Shown: positions 1-12,257, counted from the first letter of the stretch. The stretch: 64,000 bases of DNA from Stenopsyche tienmushanensis (GCA_008973525.1 WACJ01000525.1:434001-498000); one strand, 5' to 3'. A program made the numbers and translations. Notes: generated by a model not told the origin, from the sequence alone.

Positions 1-424
1 ACACAAAATGGCTACTGTTTAAAAAAAACTCAATCAAGTCATTGTTTTGCCTTATTATGTCACAGTTTTAATTTTTTTTAAATACTTAATAAATAAATTT
101 TGACATAAATCTAATAGGAATAATAGAGGCTTATATAGAAAAGATGCGTACCCAGTTTGAAGTAAATTAATTAATTAAAACTTGAGATATGATGTCAACC
201 ATGTTGAAAAAAGTCGTTTCGAGAAAGACGATTTCATGATTGCCATGGCCAAGTTGCCAAATTATAATTTTTTTCTAAATTTTACGGTTAGTGTTGATGA
301 TTTATTTCTTATTTTAACAAAAATATCTCGATACTTGCTCTTTATGAAATGAAAAAATGCTTTAAAAAAAACCGCATAACTTCAAAATCGCACAAAAAGA
401 GTTGCACCATAAGAGATTTGAGTG
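1..424 (+). mobile_element. Tigger/pogo-like element, right part, cut by the window edge
   Basis: This stretch matches, piece by piece, the sequence at 24730-25136: the shared blocks ATTTTGACATAAATCT, GTTGATGATTTAT and the CGCATAACTTC-type subterminal motif occur in the same order. It ends in GATTTGAGTGTA, which corresponds to the right inverted repeat of the 56079-56228 copy. No transposase frame survives here. Its left end lies outside the window. The family assignment rests on TA target sites and on a related copy at 54.7-55.5 kb that contains Tigger-like C-terminal protein sequence. Confidence 0.6.
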
Positions 425-445
425 TACTTGAATTATACTTTAAAT

Positions 446-582
446 CAGGGGTAGCCAACCCGCGGCCCGTGGGCCACATGCGGCCCGCCTTGAATATTTT
501 TTCAGCCCGCAAGATTTATTACACTTTTACAAAATTACCGCCCGCAAAGTGCCCGCAAGATCATTTGGGTTGGCCACCCCTG
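446..582. mobile_element. hAT-type MITE
   Basis: The element starts CAGGGGTAGCCAACCC and ends with the inverse of CAGGGGTGGCCAACCC, a terminal repeat typical of hAT (Charlie-like) elements. The inside is rich in GGCCC/GCCCGC tracts, unlike the AT-rich flanks. The 8 bp on either side (CTTTAAAT and GTTTAGAC) are only partly alike, so the target duplication has decayed or was imperfect. It has no coding capacity. The 79-residue frame across it is accidental. Confidence 0.65.
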
Positions 583-3068
583 GTTTAGACTTTAGAATTC
601 TAAATGGACTATTTAAATGGAGAAATTGTGTAATTCTTAGAATTTCAAACTATTTAATTGTAAGAAAATCAGTGACGTTCTAATTTCCAGGATTCATAAA
701 ATTGATTGCTTATTTAGGATTAAAAAAGATAGGATCTTAATTTTATTACAGGATTTTAGAGTGCAATTGAGCAATATTTTTTAAAGGACGACAATCAAAA
801 TAACTGACGTTGATATTGCAGAAGAAAGGAATGCATGGTCTACCCCACGAACATATTTTGAACAGACATATTCGTATTGAACAGATGGACAAACAACTAT
901 TCGAATTTATACTCATTTAAAAAGATTATCTTATAAATTCGGTGATAAATTCTCGATCTGGAAAAAAATACTGGAAGACATTGTTATATTCACAAAAAGT
1001 ATTTCTCCGTCTTCAAACAGTATTATTGGGGAGTTTTCTCGATTCTTAGAGTTCTTAGAATTTATTCGCATCTTTCTTCGCTCAAAATTCCCAAGAAATG
1101 TGTCAAAATATTGATAATTTTGCCATTCGCTCATAGTTTTTCTCCTACTTATTAAAATGTATTCTAACTTAACCATTGGCAGAAGATGATAGAAAACCAC
1201 CAAACCAAAATCGTTCATCCCTACCGAAAAGTCTCCTACTGAGGACGCTGATATAGACATGTTTAATATTATCAAGCTATTTTCTTGATGTAATCAAGTT
1301 TATTTATTAATTTAAAAACATGGATTAATATTCTGCGAAAGGTTGATTAAAAAGGAAAATAATTCTCTCTTGCGGAAATTCATAACAATCTTACAACTGT
1401 GTTCTTTGCAGATGAACTTTGTTTCAAACATTAAATGGAATTCGATGTTTCCAGATTGTCAGATTAAAGATTCACAGGATAAACTTTTCCAATGACGTTT
1501 TGTTGTCATAAAAAAAATTTGCATATGTAAATATGATATTTTAAAATTTAATCACAATTTATAGAGTTGTGTATGTAGTTCAATTGTAACTTTAATTCTA
1601 AATTTTAAATATATTTTTATACGTAGCTCCAACATGTTATTCTTGTCTTGAAACATGAATAACGTGAATTTGATTGGTTTTTCAATTTCTTCATTAGGTT
1701 TGTAAATACTGATTTGATGCTCAAATCCTGATTGTAAAGGATTAATTTGCAACACTAATTTAAATATAATCTTAACTGAACCAAAATATATGTTTGGAAC
1801 CAAACTGGAAGGAATACCTAATTGTTAAAAATGACGGTTCGAAGCCCTGAAAATTCCTATTTAAATAATCCCATCCTAATATTTCACCCTTAGATATTAA
1901 ACACCGTGTAAATTGACACATATTTGATATCAATAATTGATTTGAATGATTACAATTAATAATATAAATCATTGTGTAAAATTTCTTATAATTTTTTCTG
2001 AAATTATATTAATTTTATTATTTTCTTTTTCCGAAGAAATCGACTTTTTTAATGTAAATATGTCACATGAAGAGTAAAACCTTTGGCTTCTTCAGTATCG
2101 GAGCTTATTTTTAGTTCAGATTTATTCAAGAGAGTCGACTTTTTATACCTTGGAAACATTTTCCATTACCATGGTAATCATCAGGTCTCGTTTCTTCTTT
2201 CGCAACTTCTCTTCGAAATTATGCAACTTTGCAAAACTTTCGGGACATCTCGATATATCGTGCGCAAAGCTTGAGCTTGAATACCGAAACACCCCACTAG
2301 ATCATTAATTTTAATTAAAGCCCGCTAAGCAAATACGAATAAAGTCTGAAAAGAATTCGCAGCCGACTTTCCAATTTTCGCAGAGCCTGCAACCGACCAC
2401 AAAGCTAATATAAGTTTATACAATTTAGCAATATTACAATTCTTTTAGCGTGGCGCCCGTACCTACAACTTGAGTAATTATAGATAAATTCGTTAATTAC
2501 GAACAAAATTATTATGTTGATAAAATGTATACGTTCATCTGATGTATATTCATTTAAGGCGCAGGTACAATATCCTTCATATCCACAAATCTTTTGTTCA
2601 ACTCTTAGCCGCTAAGACAAATATTGTTTCTGTTCTGCGTGGGACTTTTGAAATGTTCTCCAAGAGACTTATCTCGAATGCGAGGATTCAAGTAGTTTTA
2701 AGACCCATTCTAGACATATTTTAGATCGTATTCCGAGAAGAGTCATTTTATTTTATTTTCAAAGTAAACGATTCGCAAAGTACGAATACAAAAAAATATC
2801 ATTACTATAAGCGATATAACAATTGTTTTTTCAACTTATACGACATTTTCAAACTGCTTTTACAAGATAAATTACGCTGTCACATTCAAATTTCTGTTAA
2901 ACTAAATATTTTGTTCAAATGTCTAATCTCAAGTTACAATTCATAAACAATAGCTTTTTTAAAATCTATGTAATTAAATTTATTTTATACGATGGGTTAA
3001 CTTACTAATTTTTTACATACATACTTAATTTGACCAATAGCGGTCAAAATAACAGGTAAAGAAAAATA
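583..3068. other. AT-rich stretch, no gene recognised
   Basis: I see no coding frame with recognisable protein features, no inverted-repeat pair and no RNA gene here. Small open frames (for example 931-1275 minus and 1552-1803 minus) have the composition expected of random AT-rich DNA. Confidence 0.4.
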
Positions 3069-4135
3069 CAGGGTGCGGCAGGGAAACTATCTTATTTAAA
3101 ACAAGTGCCATATTTGCTCAAATTGGCCAGCACTTTGCTTTGTATGCACGCATTACACCTTTTGCTTATTTCAACTGCAGTTGTCTAAAGTAGCATTTCA
3201 TCTGTCATTTTTGCCGTGGCGGCGCTTATTCATTCAATTAGGATTTGTTTTTTGGGCACCTGTATAAAGAAATCCAGTGGTGTCAGGTCTGGAGGCCGTG
3301 TAAGCTACGGAATAGGGCACATCTCCAGACAAAGAAGTCTAGCGGTGTCAGATCGGGAGATCATGCAAGCCACGGTATAGGGTATGTCTCCAGACAAAAA
3401 AATCCAGTGGTGTCAGATCTGGAGACCGCGTGAGCCAGGAAATAGGATACGGCTCCAGACAAATAAATCTAGTTGTGTCAGATCTGATGACCGTGCGAGC
3501 CACGGAATAGGGCACGAACCCAGGCAACGAAATCCACTGGTGTCAAGTTTGGTGACATTGCAAGCCACGGAATAGGACTGCCAAAATAATTAATTTACAT
3601 GACAGAGGTGCTCACAAAATAAATCCAAAATGAAATAATAAACACCGTCTTTGAAAAAATGAAAGAGGAAATGTTACTTCAGTCAACTACAAACCTGACC
3701 CTGGCAAACTGGTAACTTTTCAAGTTTAACGAATTATAGAATGATTTGTATGTCATGTAGCATATCATTGAAAAGGGCATAAACTACAAAAAATTAAAAC
3801 TACAATAAGTTCTAAATAGTTGTTGGTTTTTTTGAGAAGATTTAGAAGTTAACAGTTCCCATTCGTTTGCACATTTTTAGTGACTTTGGAAACTCAGAAC
3901 TAGCTTTCTTTGAACTAATTGCTTAAAATAATGATTTATTTAGATCAAAAATACATTGAAAAATACAAAAACAATTGTTTCGTGTTATTACGGCTATAGA
4001 TGAAATAGTTATGACGATTTAATGGTGAAATTCTGACAAAAATTTAAAAACAATTATATTTAGACAACTCTGATATTAAGGAATCTATGTGTGAAACATA
4101 GCAAAAGATCCCCCTAACTCGAAAAAATTCGAAAA
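3069..4135 (+). mobile_element. Composite repeat element with internal minisatellite, copy 1
   Basis: The left edge carries ACAGGGTGCGGCAGGGAAAC, a terminus-like motif that recurs in altered form at about 6625 and 12850. The middle holds a 65-bp tandem array. The right part, 3820-4120, matches the reverse complement of 29690-30020 over its whole length; shared blocks include CATTCGTTTGCA, TTAGATCAAAAATA and AGCAAAAGA followed by a C-tract. The right edge, around 4099-4115, corresponds to one inverted end of the 29.7-30.3 kb element. No complete transposase gene is present. Confidence 0.55.
3256..3580 (-). repeat. 65-bp minisatellite of transposase origin (about five units)
   Basis: Units begin at about 3256, 3321, 3386, 3451 and 3516, measured at the CTCCAGACAAA motif. 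The spacing is exactly 65 bp in each clear case. Each unit carries AAATCCAGTGGTGTCAG. On the minus strand this reads as a degraded form of the widespread Tc1/mariner-type peptide SPDLTPLDFFLWG. That motif is clearer in the related array at 30.06-30.25 kb. Because 65 is not a multiple of three, successive units fall in different frames, so the array itself is not translated as a repeat protein. Confidence 0.75.
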
Positions 4136-5256
4136 TTTTCTTTTTCGCTTAATGAAGATTCCTCAATATCTTCATTTTTAATCTCAGGAGACTCAATTTT
4201 ATCCACGCTTTAACACGATTCAATTACGATCTCTTCGGAATTTGTATCAGAGCAATCTCATGGTGGCATATTTATATTTGGTTAGACGCAGTTGAAAGAA
4301 TATATCCGCGAAATAATATATTTATTATTTATTAACGTCCTGATTAGATTTAAAATTGTCAAAATGTCAAATTGGTAGAGACAGGTATACATTATCCATG
4401 ATATCCTCCTTGATCATTTGATTGTCCAAGAAGTTCAAACTCTGCTAAGACAGATTTAAAGCGGACATTTCATATGTAAACGGCCACATTTTTTTACATA
4501 ATTATTTTTTGAATTTCAACGCCAATCTTTAAGGTCGTATTATATAACGATGATTTAATATTCAAGCTCATAAAATACATTGATTAAACATTATGATTTG
4601 AATAAAAGTCAATCGATAACGCCGAGAAATTCTGCTTTGATATTCCACGGCGTGAACTATTATTTTTTTGCGGCCGATTTGTAACCTACGAAGCGTTTAT
4701 AATTGCACGGGGCAGTTCACAAGATGTTTTAATAAATTATGGATGAAGGCTGTCATAATAAACTTTCAAATTTATACAAAATACATGAATTTTTGACGAG
4801 ATTTCATTGTTTTTGCAAAGGTTTATTTATACACCCTCCAACGTTTTCTTGCGATGGAAACGATTATTTTTAACATCGGCCAGTAAAGAGCGATCCAAGT
4901 CCCCTAATACCATTTCATCCCTATGGAAATCAATCAAAAAGGTAATAGGTGAAAGGAAAAAGGTCACGTGGATCATTTCATGACTGTTAGTGCGCACATA
5001 GAGGACCGCCGACTGTGCCATCTATTGCGGCTAATAAAACTTATTGACATGAGGTGCCATTTCGTCAGGCTACATGATTCATTCACATTATTTGCCTGGA
5101 AGGGTGGATTTTATAGAAAGAGACATATTTTTGCAAACAAGTTCATCCAGAGCGTTTGCCATCATACAATCGATATATCTGAAAAGTGCAGAATGGATTT
5201 CATAGCTTGTAAAAAATAATAAAGAAATACAGATGAAGGCTTGAATCATAACATAC
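4136..5256. other. Unassigned stretch, slightly GC-richer near 4.83-5.07 kb
   Basis: Open frames overlap on both strands at 4827-5273, but none resembles a known family and they contradict one another. I see no transposon ends in this stretch. Confidence 0.3.
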
Positions 5257-6182
5257 TTAAGGCGTCTTCTCACTTTAGGCGCCTCAAAAATAGGCTATTT
5301 TCATGATTTTTTTTCGAGGACTTTCGCTAAAAATTATGAGATAAAATGGATCTCATGTAATAAACACAGCTTTCGAGTAAATGAAAAATTTTATTTTTTA
5401 TTTTTTTGAACAATTATTATAATAAAACAGTAACATCGAAAAACCCGTGTAGAAATGTTATGTTCGTGGCTTGTTGGTGGTATCTCCGAGATGGGTCATT
5501 TGAAACAAAAAAATAAAACAGTTTTAGATTTAGTATATTAGTGGCTATAGCGCATATCATCAGATTTTTTATATTTGCGAAAATAACAAAATAGCGCACG
5601 TTTTACGAAAAAGTAAAAAAAAACGCGTTTTTTTTTGCAGTTTTTTGTAAAAAAAAATTACTTTAAATCAAAATTTCAAAAATCTGATATGCGCTATAGC
5701 CATAACTATGAAGAATATGTCATTCAAATTTCATGACAATCGGCCGGATAGTTTCCGAAATTTCATCAACAAGCCATCGAAAAACCTTGTTTTGAGATAA
5801 ACGCGTTTAAAGTTTTGGTTGCAGAAAAATTGCCCAGACACAGCTGTTGAAACACTCGTTGTTATTTTGGGTATTTCCTCCGAAGATCTTCATAAATCGG
5901 TTTCAAAACCTCGTGAACATCCACAGCTAGAGCAGAAGGATGTTTAAAAGTTTCTATCTGATTGTTTTTCACCACTTTCTTGTACTTGCACCATGAGTCT
6001 GAACAATATGTATGCAGCCGGGTGCTCTCAGGTAGTCACCTAACGGTCGCCCAAAAATGTAGTTAGACTCGTCCGATCTTTATGAAATTTCGACATAACA
6101 TTTTTGAAGATATGTACTTTCAAAATTTAAAATAAAATAAAAATCGTTTTTTTTAAATTTGTAAAGTGAGAAGACGCCTTAA
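5257..6182. mobile_element. Kolobok-type DNA transposon, internally deleted
   Basis: The ends are a perfect 21-bp inverted repeat including the target: TTAAGGCGTCTTCTCACTTT(A) at 5257-5277 and its exact complement at 6162-6182. The flanking TTAA is the target duplication of Kolobok and piggyBac. A degraded minus-strand frame near the right end has the C-terminal signature of Kolobok/mutator-like transposases. Inside is a second inverted repeat, about 5538-5568 against 5672-5710, built around GGCTATAGCGCATATCA. Perfect ends combined with a ruined gene indicate a non-autonomous copy moved in trans. Confidence 0.7.
5800..6072 (-). pseudogene. Kolobok-type transposase, C-terminal remnant
   Basis: On the minus strand, pieces in neighbouring frames give SWCKYKKVVKN, then HPSAL, PIYEDLRR and NNNECFNSCVW. 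This order (SWCKY, then PIYxDL, then TQNxNExxNxxxW) is a hallmark I associate with the C-terminal half of Kolobok and related mutator-like transposases. Stops and frame changes interrupt it, and the N-terminal domain and most of the catalytic region are missing. The TTAA ends of the surrounding element support the assignment independently. Confidence 0.6.
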
Positions 6183-8165
6183 ATTATATTATCAAGAATA
6201 AGATAACGTTTTTAGGTAATATATTACTTAATATAAACTCAAATTTATTATTTAATATAACATCTATATTAGGGTGGTCCTTATTTTTTAAACTTTTAAA
6301 AAATTGGGTGGTCATCCCATCATATGATTCTCTACCCTAAAAAAATGACTACGTATATTTTTAATTAGGAATATAATAAATTGATGATAATCGTTTTTGT
6401 TGATAAAAGAGTACAGAAAGATATATCCTGATACATAAAAATCAACTCTTGTATCCTGAATATAAATTATTTTAATAGTAAAAGGGTATTCTTATTTGTA
6501 ATCATAATTATTTGCGGTGTGCTCTATATAGTAAAAGTCTCTTAAACTAGAGCCTATTTATTAAATTCGATGAAGTTTTATGCTCTATATTTATATCATC
6601 AAAGTAATATGAGCAAAATTATAGACAGGATGCGGCAGAAAAACTACCTTATTTAAAAATGCATTACATAAACAGTATAGGTAGATATCAGTGTAATTAT
6701 TTTTTCATTTTAAAGAAAGACATTTAAACTGCATTGCAAAAATTGCATCATTAAGGTTTTAATGATGCAATTTACACAATTTAATTTAAAAACAAGTTTG
6801 CATGCACAAATATATGTATTCGGTTGCTAGCGAACGATTTTTGTAGCGCATAAATTTGTGCATTTGGTTTTGCTAATGTGGAAAATTGAATTAAACTTAA
6901 AGAGCAAGAATTGTCGTATTTTATAGCATACCAGAACTGAATCAAAAGTTATGCTACAAGCTAATTTTGACTACATTCTTAAGAAATATTAATACTTCCA
7001 ATAGCTCGATTTGAATTTGACCCCAAAACTTCATAATAGGAATTAAGGAACTAACCTACTTTATCAATACTCAGTTTATATATAGCTTTAAATGGGTTTA
7101 AACATATTTGTTTAAATTTGTAATAAATTTAGATTTATTTTTTAGGCTTTTCTAATTAATTAATTGAAGACGCTGAAAATAGGATTATATTATGGCAGTG
7201 CTTCTAAAATATTTTCGTTTTGCCCTCAACGAAATAGGCTTTTAAATATTTATGAAGATCGAAAGGAGAGGAATTTTAATAAGACCAAATAAGAGGAATT
7301 TCTTTGCCGCAGCAAAGGGTTCATAGACGGGACCTTTGAGGGATGATTGCATCGCTTAAGGCCAAAAATGGCAGCCATAAAATGTAACTGTGTGTAATTC
7401 TAACGATAAAGAAGCAGTTTTAATCGGTGGCATCGCTCATGTTTTATTGCTTTCAGTAGCGGCGGGGATTACCCGCAGCGGACTCAGGTGCTGAAACTGC
7501 TGAAACTTTCAGTCAATACTGTGAACCGTCCGCCTACGTATTTCAGGCCTAAAGGTCAAACCGCTTCGATACGTACACTCAAATCCATTGTGTGCTTTTT
7601 GAATGCAGACGAGCTGGAAAAAAATTAAAACGCATGCACAAATATTTTCTCGATCAGAATTTTCATACTGAGAACAACACAGACCCTCAAAATGCGTATA
7701 AAATTAGAACAGCTTCGATGAAACACTTTTTTGGATGTTATTTTTAGTACAAACTGGCTTATAGATGTATAAAGATAGGATAGGCTGAAATATAAATTAT
7801 TTCAGATGTATCGGACATCATGATCAGTCCATGTTCACGCTCGTATCACTAATTTGTCTTCATATGCATAACAAACCGCTGAAATAGAACAATTAATATT
7901 TAATTCCCTTAACGATCAATCCCTATTCTAAAAAACAATTAGATTGATTGCTACCCGGAAATCTTCAATTTATTACATTGATACAACCATTCATTTGATC
8001 GGATCAATTGATATAAACGAATCAAGATCATAATTTAATCGCTTTTGTTAAGACCCTGCGGTAATTGGCTGAATGGTTTAAAATAATTTCATGCCCATCA
8101 AAATGTTTGACAATATACAACCCAAAAGTTTAAATAGTGAACTATTTTAATAATTTCGATCGATA
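6183..8165. other. Mostly unassigned; one transposon-end motif and one GC-richer patch
   Basis: At about 6625-6655, ACAGGATGCGGCAGAAAAAC repeats the end motif seen at 3069. I found no partner end nearby. The patch 7260-7640 is richer in GC than its surroundings but has no convincing reading frame. The rest is AT-rich DNA without recognisable features. Confidence 0.35.
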
Positions 8166-8167
8166 TA

Positions 8168-8912
8168 TTAGATAAAGCGGAAAGAAATGTCATTTTTTTT
8201 TTTTTTTGCGTCTTTGCCGTCAGTTTGCCTCGGGTTGCTGTCGAGTGAAAACATCAAAGTTGGTCTCATTTTGAAGCTCTGTTGTTTGTCTTACTTTTTC
8301 AAATAGTTTTATATTTTTTTAGCCATAGTGAAAATGTCCAAGCCAGAAATTGTTGAGGCCCATTTGCGATCTTGTTTATTGTTTTTATTCCATAAAGGAT
8401 TAAAAGCAAAAGAAGCTACCCAGAGCATCTGTGATACATATGGCAACATATTGAGTATTCGAAAATGCCATAGATGGTTCAAAAAATTCAAAAGTGGCGA
8501 TAGAAATTTAAAAAATAAACCAAAATCAGAACGACCTCCAATAATCAATGATGACGCATTAAATTTTCTGGTGGAATCTGATCCTCGAAAAACAATAAAG
8601 GAACTATCGCTAGACATCGGCTGACCCTGGTTAACAGTAAATGATCATTTGAAAAAACTCGGGAAAAAACATAGACAGATAATTTGGGTACCGCACGAGC
8701 TGTCATCAACGGTCTTAGAACAACGGCTAACCATTTGTTCATCGCTATTGTCCAGTTATGAAACCGATCCATTAAAAAGCTACCTAATCTATGGAGGGCG
8801 ATTGAAAATAGCAATAGAATTTATTTAATTGAGTAATATTGTAAAGCTTTTATAAAAATACATTTTTTCTCCAAATAATAAAAAAAATGACATTTCTTTC
8901 CGCTTTACCTAA
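8168..8912 (+). mobile_element. Deleted mariner element with TA target duplication
   Basis: The terminal repeats are TTAGATAAAGCGGAAAGAAA at the left and TTAGGTAAAGCGGAAAGAAA (as complement) at the right, continuing through TGTCATTTTTTTT. TA dinucleotides flank both ends at 8166-8167 and 8913-8914. TTAG-starting ends and TA targets are standard for mariner. At 745 bp it is well short of the usual roughly 1.3 kb, and the catalytic part of the transposase is missing. Confidence 0.85.
8334..8825 (+). pseudogene. mariner transposase, N-terminal part with stop codon
   Basis: From the ATG at 8334 the frame reads MSKPEIVEAHLRSCLLFLFH and onward. This is the paired helix-turn-helix DNA-binding region of mariner transposases: residues about 1-55 form the first HTH with a WFKKFKSGD turn, and about 60-95 the second with DPRKTIKEL. 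A TGA at about 8622 ends the frame. Beyond it the same frame continues as DHLKKLGK, WVPHEL and RLTICSSLL, the usual mariner linker. It then stops before any catalytic Asp triad. An internal deletion has removed the DDE/D core, so no active enzyme can be made. Confidence 0.85.
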
Positions 8913-8914
8913 TA

Positions 8915-10250
8915 TCTGATCAATCGTCTTGATCCAGATTTATTCTGTTTCTAAAAAAGCTAATACGGGCATGATGAATAAAATTGAAGAGCTTTAAACT
9001 TGATTGATTTAAAAATAATTATAATTTCGCCAATCGCTCATAGAAATTCCCTCATTTTAAAAATTGTATTCAAATAATCTTATCATAATTTAACCATAAG
9101 TGTTCCCACATATTCACATTTGAGCTTTATTATTACGCTCATAAAAGCACACTCTATTTTTTTTAAATTTAAAAAGTCTATGAATCTGAGAGTAAAATAT
9201 TTGAATTTGTGATTTCGTGCATTCGTATATTGTTGTAGTATATTTTGCAAATGCTGAAATGTTTGATAGCTTCTTATTTGGATGCTCTACGTCTCCCCAG
9301 GGATCCCACTCTCTCAGTTTGAGAAGCATTGCTGTAGATGAAAGAAGTATGCTGGGAAATAGCTGGATGTGACTTGTAGGTGTTCGTCGTCTTTTGTGCT
9401 GAATGTAGACTGCATAGGACAATCAAAGGAAAAGTTTTAAACAGAGTGCGGATTTAGTCAGTTGCTTCAAAATATCGATCTGTCTAATGATTGGCAACAT
9501 GCATAAAAAATCATATGAATCAATAGTTTATATTTAAATTTTAATTAATTTCTAAAAAATTGTATTCTATTCTACAAATATATATTGTAATTAGATGAAT
9601 AAACCATTAAATGGATGTCCTCTAAAGTGACATCTAAAAAGATGTGTCAAGAAGTGAAAAACTCCGTTTGGACACAGAAGAATGAAATTATCTTATAAAA
9701 ATAGTATATCTTAATAAGAATAGTTTAGTGGCAATATTCATGAAAAATTAAAGGTAGTAGTTTAAGCTGCTTTTAAGTGAACTTAAAGCTATTCAGTGAG
9801 CACCCAAAATATTTCATTCAACCTTTGGTGACAGTAGACAAAGCTTTGGTGCATGACAAAGATCTTAAGACTAAGACGGGATCTATACAATAGGATACAA
9901 GACATCGCCAAGCCTTAATTAAATTTATAGTTTTAATGTTTACCGAAGTCCGGAAAGTCATGGCAATAGTTTTCTTGAATGATAAAGGGTTTTTGATATT
10001 GGAATGATTGTCGCAGAATATTAACATATTCGGAAAGATTTATTCCCACTTCTTTGCAAAAAACGATCAAAACAGCTTTTAAAGGATTGCTGCTCCTGCC
10101 TTTCAATGCACAAGTAACTAATAATATTCAGATTGACATTTATCAATAGGGGTCCAATAATTTAACAACTAACATACAGTCTAATAGTAAGGGAATCAGC
10201 CACTTAAATTTGGCGCCCATTTCTATTAATCTAATTTCTTGTTTCACCTG
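8915..10250. other. No gene or repeat recognised
   Basis: This is AT-rich DNA. The 9114-9422 minus and 9818-10027 minus frames show no recognisable domains, and I treat them as chance. Confidence 0.35.
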
Positions 10251-10576
10251 TTAAGGGGGGCAATCCCTTTAGACGCTCGAAAATGAGGCGTTTTTCATGA
10301 TTTAAAAAAACATCTTCTATAATAAAACTAAAGATACAAAAGACTTAAACAAATGTATTATGAAAGAATGGTTGCTCAACCTTAAGCGCTCCTACCTGAC
10401 CTAACTCCCTAGTTCATAGCGGTTTCGGCGTGCTCCTGATTATACGCTATAACTACGTAAATATTTCATATTTTGATTTTTCTCTTTTATAATATACTCT
10501 CAATATGTTAAGCTTTTGAAATACGTAATTAAAAAAAAAATTTTTTTGTACGTTGTAAAAGGTTTGCCCGCCTTAA
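10251..10576. mobile_element. TTAA-flanked non-autonomous element (Kolobok- or piggyBac-type)
   Basis: The left end reads TTAAGGGGGGCAATCCCTTT and the inverse of the right end reads TTAAGGCGGGCAAACCTTTT. The TTAAGG start resembles that of the 5257-6182 element. The inside (326 bp in all) has no coding potential. The repeats are short and imperfect, so this is a moderate call. Confidence 0.5.
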
Positions 10577-12240
10577 ACCTGAGTAACTTTACATACTGGC
10601 ATTAAATTAAAGCCCACAATGCTGCTTTTTTATCTACAAGTTATTTATATTGATTATTATTAAATAAACGTCATCTACTTTCAATACAAAGTGGCTAGGG
10701 TGTTGGTAGTCTTGGCTAAATTTGTATCGCGGGAACTTGATTAAAGTATTGCAACTTTCAGAGCATTACAATATTAAGAAAATATAATATTTATCATAAA
10801 CAGTTATAACAATCACGGAAATAAATCAATTTTCTCAGAGATTTTGCATTGATTCATGCTTGTATTCATAATAACGTGGATCACGTTTTAATAAGTCATA
10901 CAATATTTAATAAATTTATAAAACTTATACCTTGAATAATTTAATTAAGAAAATTGGAAGAACATTCGAATAATTTTATCCAATGAGTCCATGCATCAAT
11001 TGCTGTAATATATTTAGAATAACGTATGTGAGGGCTTAAAATTGGAAGCAGTCCGACAAAGACCTGGTCAATCTGGGCATTAAATCTCGTGGAAATTGAC
11101 GGTGACCCATATTAGATTACCTCCCTGATGTATTTGAGAAGCATTATCATGGAAATGGAATGATGTGATACGACATAGGGCTATTCGCTTGTCGGCTCCA
11201 TTATGAACAATTAGTTTTCACAACCAAATTATTACTACGATGTAAATAGCTTAAATGCCTCTCGCTCTACTTTGTATTAATTTTTAATTTCAATCAAATC
11301 ATAATTACTAAGAAAATAACAAAGTGAACGGATTTCTGGGTAACGAGGAGAAAAGGCCCTGAAATTTCCCTGAATTGAAAATTAATCAGCGTTATGAAAT
11401 TATTACATGATAAAAGCCTCGTGGAATAAATATGCTAATTTCGGGTATCACAAGTTATTAATCAAACATCAATGTTTCTTGTATAGGAAGCCATAAATAA
11501 CATCAATGAAAATGACAACGAGCCGTAAAAAAATATTTAAGGAACGCTTTACAACGGCGACACATTTTACTGGTACACCCTATTTGAATATTGTGCAGCT
11601 AAATTAATTATCCTCAGAAAGCAAACGGTTTTTGCGCTGACGAGCAGCAAAAACTTAACCTCGTTCTTTATCGAATTAAGGTCTTCTACTTTTTTGTTTT
11701 CAAAAACGTATTCCTACAGGAGATGAGGGAGATAATTTTCTTCGTGCGAATGACAAGAGAACGGGAACAATTCCTAAAGCCATAACGAATACAGCCGGAG
11801 ATACGAATAGTAGACGTATAAAATCGGTATCATTAATTGCGCAAATAAATTCACTATCCATGCGCAATGGATTGATTCAAACTTTGATCCTGATCGAAAT
11901 TTAGCAAAAATTCTTCCTAAAAAAATACAAATTTCATACATTGTATATACATTTATTCATATTTATATAAACACATGTCAGAGCGATTCTGCGATGTAAT
12001 TCAGCATAACGTTGGTCTTCATCCTTGGAGATTAATATATTTCAAACCGCCCTTGTGAAAAAATAGTGCTGTGATATTTACGAGATTATTTCATCAACTT
12101 TATGTCTAAATTTAGATCAAAAGACTATACAGTATTTTAAAGCAACCTATTTTGAGAACTTCAGCTTTTGAGTTTGGATAAAAAATTGTGACTTAAGAAC
12201 ATGGTTAACTGAAATTGTGACTTAATAATATAAGACAAAC
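10577..12240. other. Gene-free stretch with GC-richer islands
   Basis: No transposon ends or coding frames were seen. Patches at about 11030-11170 and 11330-11830 are compositionally distinct and contain many TAAT/ATTA cores. They could be conserved non-coding DNA, but this is only a guess from composition. Confidence 0.3.
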
Positions 12241-12257
12241 CTAATAGAAATTTTCAA

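Noticed and set aside
349..588. 79-codon frame with CRPVGHMRPAL-like sequence
   Set aside because: It crosses the end of one transposon and the whole of a hAT MITE; the peptide is a by-product of the GGCCC-rich terminal repeats.
3245..3575. Repeat protein with KSSGVRSGDHASHGIG units on the plus strand
   Set aside because: The DNA period is 65 bp, so units change frame; the apparent protein repeats come from overlapping short frames. The sense of the motif is on the minus strand (transposase).
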